In this document: piece by piece, positions 60,701 through 64,000 of the stretch
How positions within the stretch are numbered: position 1 is the first letter of the stretch
Layout of the letters: every line of letters begins with the position of its first letter
Assembly: GCF_047663525.1 (NCBI RefSeq)
Contig: NC_092606.1
Span: 7,872,501-7,936,500 of the forward strand
Origin: Anas platyrhynchos
Lineage: Eukaryota; Chordata; Aves; Anseriformes; Anatidae
Direction of reading: 5' to 3'
DNA: 64,000 bases
Position numbers and translations under genes: made by a program
Notes under the pieces: model-generated
The model's database searches: none
What the model was told of the DNA's origin: nothing
Seen by the model: the letters and a program-made list of their open reading frames with translations, nothing else

Positions 60701-63700
60701 ACTACAGTCTGACATAGCCAGTCTTTTCTGGGACTAAAATTAAGTAAAAAGTTAGCAAGAATCCTATCTGAAATTGAAGTTTTGCCCCCAAGTAAGGAAA
60801 ACCAAACACAGGTCCTCAATATTATGTGATGCTCAGTGGAGTTTTGCTGATTACAAATCACCCACCATCCTCAATTCTATTAAAAACATCTAAACTCTAA
60901 AATAAACTAACAAAGCCTTCCATGCTATATCTACAAATTAGACCCAGAAACAGCCTATTCTAATGGACAACTACCTTTTAAAAAGACAATTAAAATGATA
61001 TCTGTTTCCAATTATGGCACCTGGGAGTGCTTACTAAATCCTGTGTGTAATTACTGTCCTATAATGAGGCTTTGAATGCAAGTAATGTTATTATAATTGT
61101 TATCTCCAAGCCTCTATAAAGATTTGGTATTTCTAGCATACAGTCACAGCATATAAGAGCCATTAGCCAAGTTGCAGCTTGAACAAGACAAATTACATAT
61201 TTCCAAAATTCTGAAGGAATCAGATTTTAAAAAAAAAGGCCAACAACAACAAAAAACAGATAAACCCTAGTCTGCCAAAGCTCCTGCAAAATAACTCCAA
61301 GAAGTCCTTTCAGTTACAGCCTGAACAACACTCACCTGTCTGAAACCTTCCAAGATGACCTGCGGTCACTGTAAACTTATAACCCCACTCAGTGTTACTC
61401 ATGTCAGAAGTAAATCGGTAATACAGCGTGTCTCCTGTGAATGGGGGAAGGGAGAAAATACACATTACTACTGAGTTTTGCTATCAGAAATGCACTTTGT
61501 CATTAAAATAAACTAATCCTAGATATTGTCATTCAAGACAGGTCATTTTTTTTCCCTCTAATTATGAAATGTGCAGAACAGGAGACTGAAGCAAAATACA
61601 GAATGATTTTCACTGTATAAAAACACTTGCAATATCTCCTACATTTTTGTCAACTACATAAAAGATGAGGGAGTTAAAGAACACAACCAAACTTCACTTT
61701 TCCCACTTGTGTAATGGATCAGTTATGATTTACGAAGAAACAACCTCTGAATGGGCAGCCAAGTTCACAGTCCACTAAGCAAAAGGGAAAAAATTGTGAA
61801 AGTAAAGTTGCGTTACTCTTATGTGTCAGAAAACAAAATTGCAGACTTCTACATTACAGAACAAAATAGTTAGCCACCTGAAGCTGGAAGAACTACCAAA
61901 ATGCTTGACCAGTTTACAATTGTGCAGTGGGACATTCAAGAAGTTTTTGTCATTGTAGTTATCTACAGCTTCACAAAGACGACTACTGGTAGTTAGCTGT
62001 AGTGCTAAACAAAACAGATCTTTATCTGTTGTGCTCTGTAACGTCAGATCTGGCTAAAACTTACAATTTCCTTCTTTTCCATTGAAAAGTCACTCTGGGC
62101 AGACAGGCTAGTTTTCACTGGGTGTGGAATTTTCTAAGTTTCAAGTGGAGGAAAGACTTCAAAAGCATTTGTTAGGATAAAGAAAACCAAAACAAAAGTT
62201 TTTAAAAATAATAATAATAAAAAAATAAACAAATCTATTCATTTTCCCCTTTTCACTATGAAATGGAGTCACTGTTCTCTCCTACTCCTACACAGCAGTG
62301 ACTGCCTGGAGAAAGCCCTGTCATCAAATGTAAAGCCCAGAAGCTGCCTTCAAGTGCCTGGATTCAGCTAGACCCTGCTGAGTGAAATCACGAGCCTCAG
62401 TCCAGAGAGCTGTAGCTGGAACTGAAGTTTCACAGGGTGAGACTCAAGTTTCACAGCCAAGGCTGCTCCAAAACAATGGGCCTCAAAGTTCAGTTTCCTG
62501 GCAAACCTCTGCAACTACTTGGGAGGAAGAAGAGGAAGGAAAAAAAGTTCATAAAAAATCCAAAATATTTCTGCAGAACAGACGTTGATTTCCAACTTGC
62601 ACCCTGTAACCCAAACTCCTTTGCTGAGAAAGTTCCTAGATCTATTTACAGCTACTGACAATATGCAATGTCAAGTTTCCAGCAATGCCACAGAGCATTT
62701 AACTCGGTAGTTTAAAGCAGCTTAACATCAGAAGCATGAGATCTGTACTGCTTTCTCCATGCAGCCCCTCAGATCACTGGCATTTGGTACTGTGTTATCA
62801 AAAACGTGCTTACAGAATACAGACCAAAGTTGCCAGTGAAGGGACTGACTTTTTCAGCTATGCTCAGTGGCAACAACTGCAGACAAGGCATTGGCACTCT
62901 CTCTTTATTTGCTCTGAGCACTAGTGTAGGACGGAGACGAGAGATAAGCCTATCTGTTTAAAAAAAAATGTGCTTCCTGTGGAAAGTAAGACAAGGCAGA
63001 AACAATGTAAGTGAATATCATGCAGAACAAGGACTGTGTTGGAACAGTATCAAGATCAAAATTTGTTTCCAGTAGCTAAGTGCTTGCTTTGACTGAGGTG
63101 GGGAAGAAAAGGTCAGAAATAAAACAGTATGGAATGTGTCAAGTAGCAAAACAACAGATAAGCCCACTTCAAAAAAATAAATGCAGGAGAAGCCTGTGAG
63201 AGCAAACACACAGGGCCAAGAAAAGGAGGTTTTTCCCCTCACACCTCTCAGTAACATCTGCATTTTCAGTAGTTTCTCTCAAGAGTGCCAGGTACCAGCA
63301 ATCCCCAACACTTTTGTGCTTTAAAACACTGCATGTTCACCTGGAAGCTCAAAATCGTTCCATTTCTGCGGAGACCCACTGAAGCTGTGCCGATCCTGCT
63401 GGAAGTCACTGCTGCTGGACATGAGCAGCTCATCACAGCCTTCTTCTGTATTACACTGAGAGTCAAATTTGATTGAGAGGTAGATAGCACCGGGAATTTG
63501 AACTTTATCCTGAGAAATAAACACGTTATCTTTGTATACTGTAATGCTGTATTACCAAGAAGCTATTTAACTTTCACCTTACAAACAGGAGTGGTATAGA
63601 AAATATTACAGTACCTCCACAGCAAGAAAAACAAGCCTTTGTTAGTTTAATAGGGAACTAATCTAACAAATGTAAAGCATGTCCTGTTGCTTGCACTAGA

Positions 63701-64000
63701 TATTAAGAGTGTAAAAATTAATTACTAGCAATGCTAGCGGTGGTATTCGTTTCTGATATTGATTGTATTGCCAGATCCTAAAGGCTTGCATGCCTTTAAA
63801 AATAAAGAAGAGAAGAGTCTTAGCTGCAGGGAAGTAAAAATCCCAATGCTGCCCAGAAGCTGTAATTACTTACCAAACTCTATTTGCATGAGCATGCTCA
63901 GAAAAATGCTTTCAAACAATATCAAGAAAAGAACAATCAGAAAAGAGAATCAAAAAAGGAAAAAAAGAAAGATTCCACTCCTAGCTTTCACCTAACAGCA
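57678..64000 (-). CDS. ZZEF1: ZZEF1, 3' end: last six coding exons
   Basis: Large (about 2960 residues in mammals) cytosolic/nuclear protein with EF-hand, DOC/APC10-like and two ZZ zinc-finger domains, of poorly defined adaptor or reader function. Only the C-terminal 243 residues are in the window, from DKVQIPGAIYLSIKFD to the terminal STSFWNV and TAA. Six exons (169, 99, 166, 151, 72, 75 nt) join in phase across GT-AG introns. The first two carry a beta-rich, CUB-like segment (SSSSDFQQDRHSFSGS, then FTSDMSNTEWGYKFTVTAGH). The rest is a helical tail (KIWEWQVGVACRQTGHQRL, LTLLKPLWQLFTHME, DHLHRCTAQALKNIAAISLA). Transcription runs towards ATP2A3, the same strand order as in human. EF-hand, DOC and ZZ exons lie off the right edge. 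Recognition is by recalled similarity to mammalian ZZEF1. Confidence 0.93.
58257..58328 (-). CDS. ZZEF1: ZZEF1 exon (second from end)
   Basis: 72 nt, exactly 24 codons: ELGSLQEYLLALNTEDHLHR then CTAQ. The acceptor is GGCTGCAG| and the donor is CAG|GTAATT. Too short for an ORF search, it was found by demanding continuity with the last exon. Confidence 0.92.
58858..59008 (-). CDS. ZZEF1: ZZEF1 exon (third from end)
   Basis: 151 nt: (R)DCDLTLLKPLWQLFTHMENN, then LCHDVTKPGILLPLHRALAE and LFFVTENRVT. The acceptor is TTTTTTTCAG| and the donor is ACT|GTAAGC. Confidence 0.92.
60352..60517 (-). CDS. ZZEF1: ZZEF1 exon (fourth from end)
   Basis: 166 nt: GFEILKQMLSEERVVPHLPL, then AKIWEWQVGVACRQTGHQRL and KAIHLLLKIVQCSAQ plus two bases. 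The acceptor is TTTACCAG| and the donor is |GTAAGG. Predicted mainly helical. Confidence 0.92.
61336..61434 (-). CDS. ZZEF1: ZZEF1 exon (fifth from end)
   Basis: 99 nt: GDTLYYRFTSDMSNTEWGYK, then FTVTAGHLGRFQT, phase 1 in and out. The acceptor is CACAG| and the donor is ACAG|GTGAGT. It completes the CUB-like beta segment. Confidence 0.92.
63341..63509 (-). CDS. ZZEF1: ZZEF1 exon (sixth from end)
   Basis: 169 nt, starting in phase 0: DKVQIPGAIYLSIKFDSQCN, then TEEGCDELLMSSSSDFQQDR to WNDFELP plus one base. The acceptor is TTTCTCAG| and the donor is CCAG|GTGAAC. It is the first half of the CUB-like segment, ligand unknown. Confidence 0.92.

Larger units (their letters stand above)
59009..63340 (-). 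other. ZZEF1 introns within the window
   Basis: Introns 57753-58256, 58329-58857, 59009-60351, 60518-61335 and 61435-63340, plus the partial one from 63510, are AT-rich. Short A/T microsatellites occur (AAAAT at about 60522-60556, AAT at about 62204-62228). No further exon or transposon is recognised. Confidence 0.75.

Overview
This is a vertebrate, very probably bird, genomic window. It shows spliced genes with GT-AG introns, a CR1 LINE 3' end, a second decayed CR1-like copy, short introns and many GC-rich tracts. Two genes are supported, both on the minus strand. At the left is ATP2A3 (SERCA3, sarco/endoplasmic reticulum Ca2+-ATPase 3), with exons 1-15 between 34561 and 684. They encode the first 773 residues plus two bases; the remaining exons (last six transmembrane helices and C-terminal variants) lie beyond the left edge. 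At the right is the 3' end of ZZEF1 (zinc finger ZZ-type and EF-hand domain protein 1), with its last six coding exons between 63509 and 57678 and a long 3' UTR reaching about 54.9 kb. This same-strand neighbour order matches human 17p13.2 from general knowledge.

Layout: 1-683 is ATP2A3 intron 15 with a CR1 3' end; 684-21370 holds exons 15 to 2; 21371-34443 is the 13-kb intron 1; 34444-34561 is coding exon 1. A GC-rich promoter/5' UTR follows, and about 400 bp further upstream is an 18-copy, 21-bp minisatellite (34957-35335). From 35336 to about 54900 I see no coding gene, only simple repeats, an AT-rich tandem block, a striking near-perfect 22-bp-arm hairpin (39729-39776) and a tandem NF-E2/AP-1-type motif pair (48617-48636). 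Beyond about 54.4 kb the DNA turns distinctly AT-rich and stays so through ZZEF1.

All splice junctions given were read from the sequence and phase-checked. The 15 ATP2A3 exons sum to 2321 nt, and the family's landmark residues fall at their usual SERCA numbers (TGES 181-184, E309, D351, K515, TGD 625-627, D703/D707, E771). The ZZEF1 exons sum to 732 nt, 243 codons plus stop. No bacterial-type operon, CRISPR array, RNA gene or intact mobile element is evident. The most interesting unexplained items are the codon-periodic minisatellite whose minus-strand frame runs open into the ATP2A3 start, the intergenic hairpin, the helically phased A-tracts in intron 1, and a 113-codon open frame inside the ZZEF1 3' UTR.
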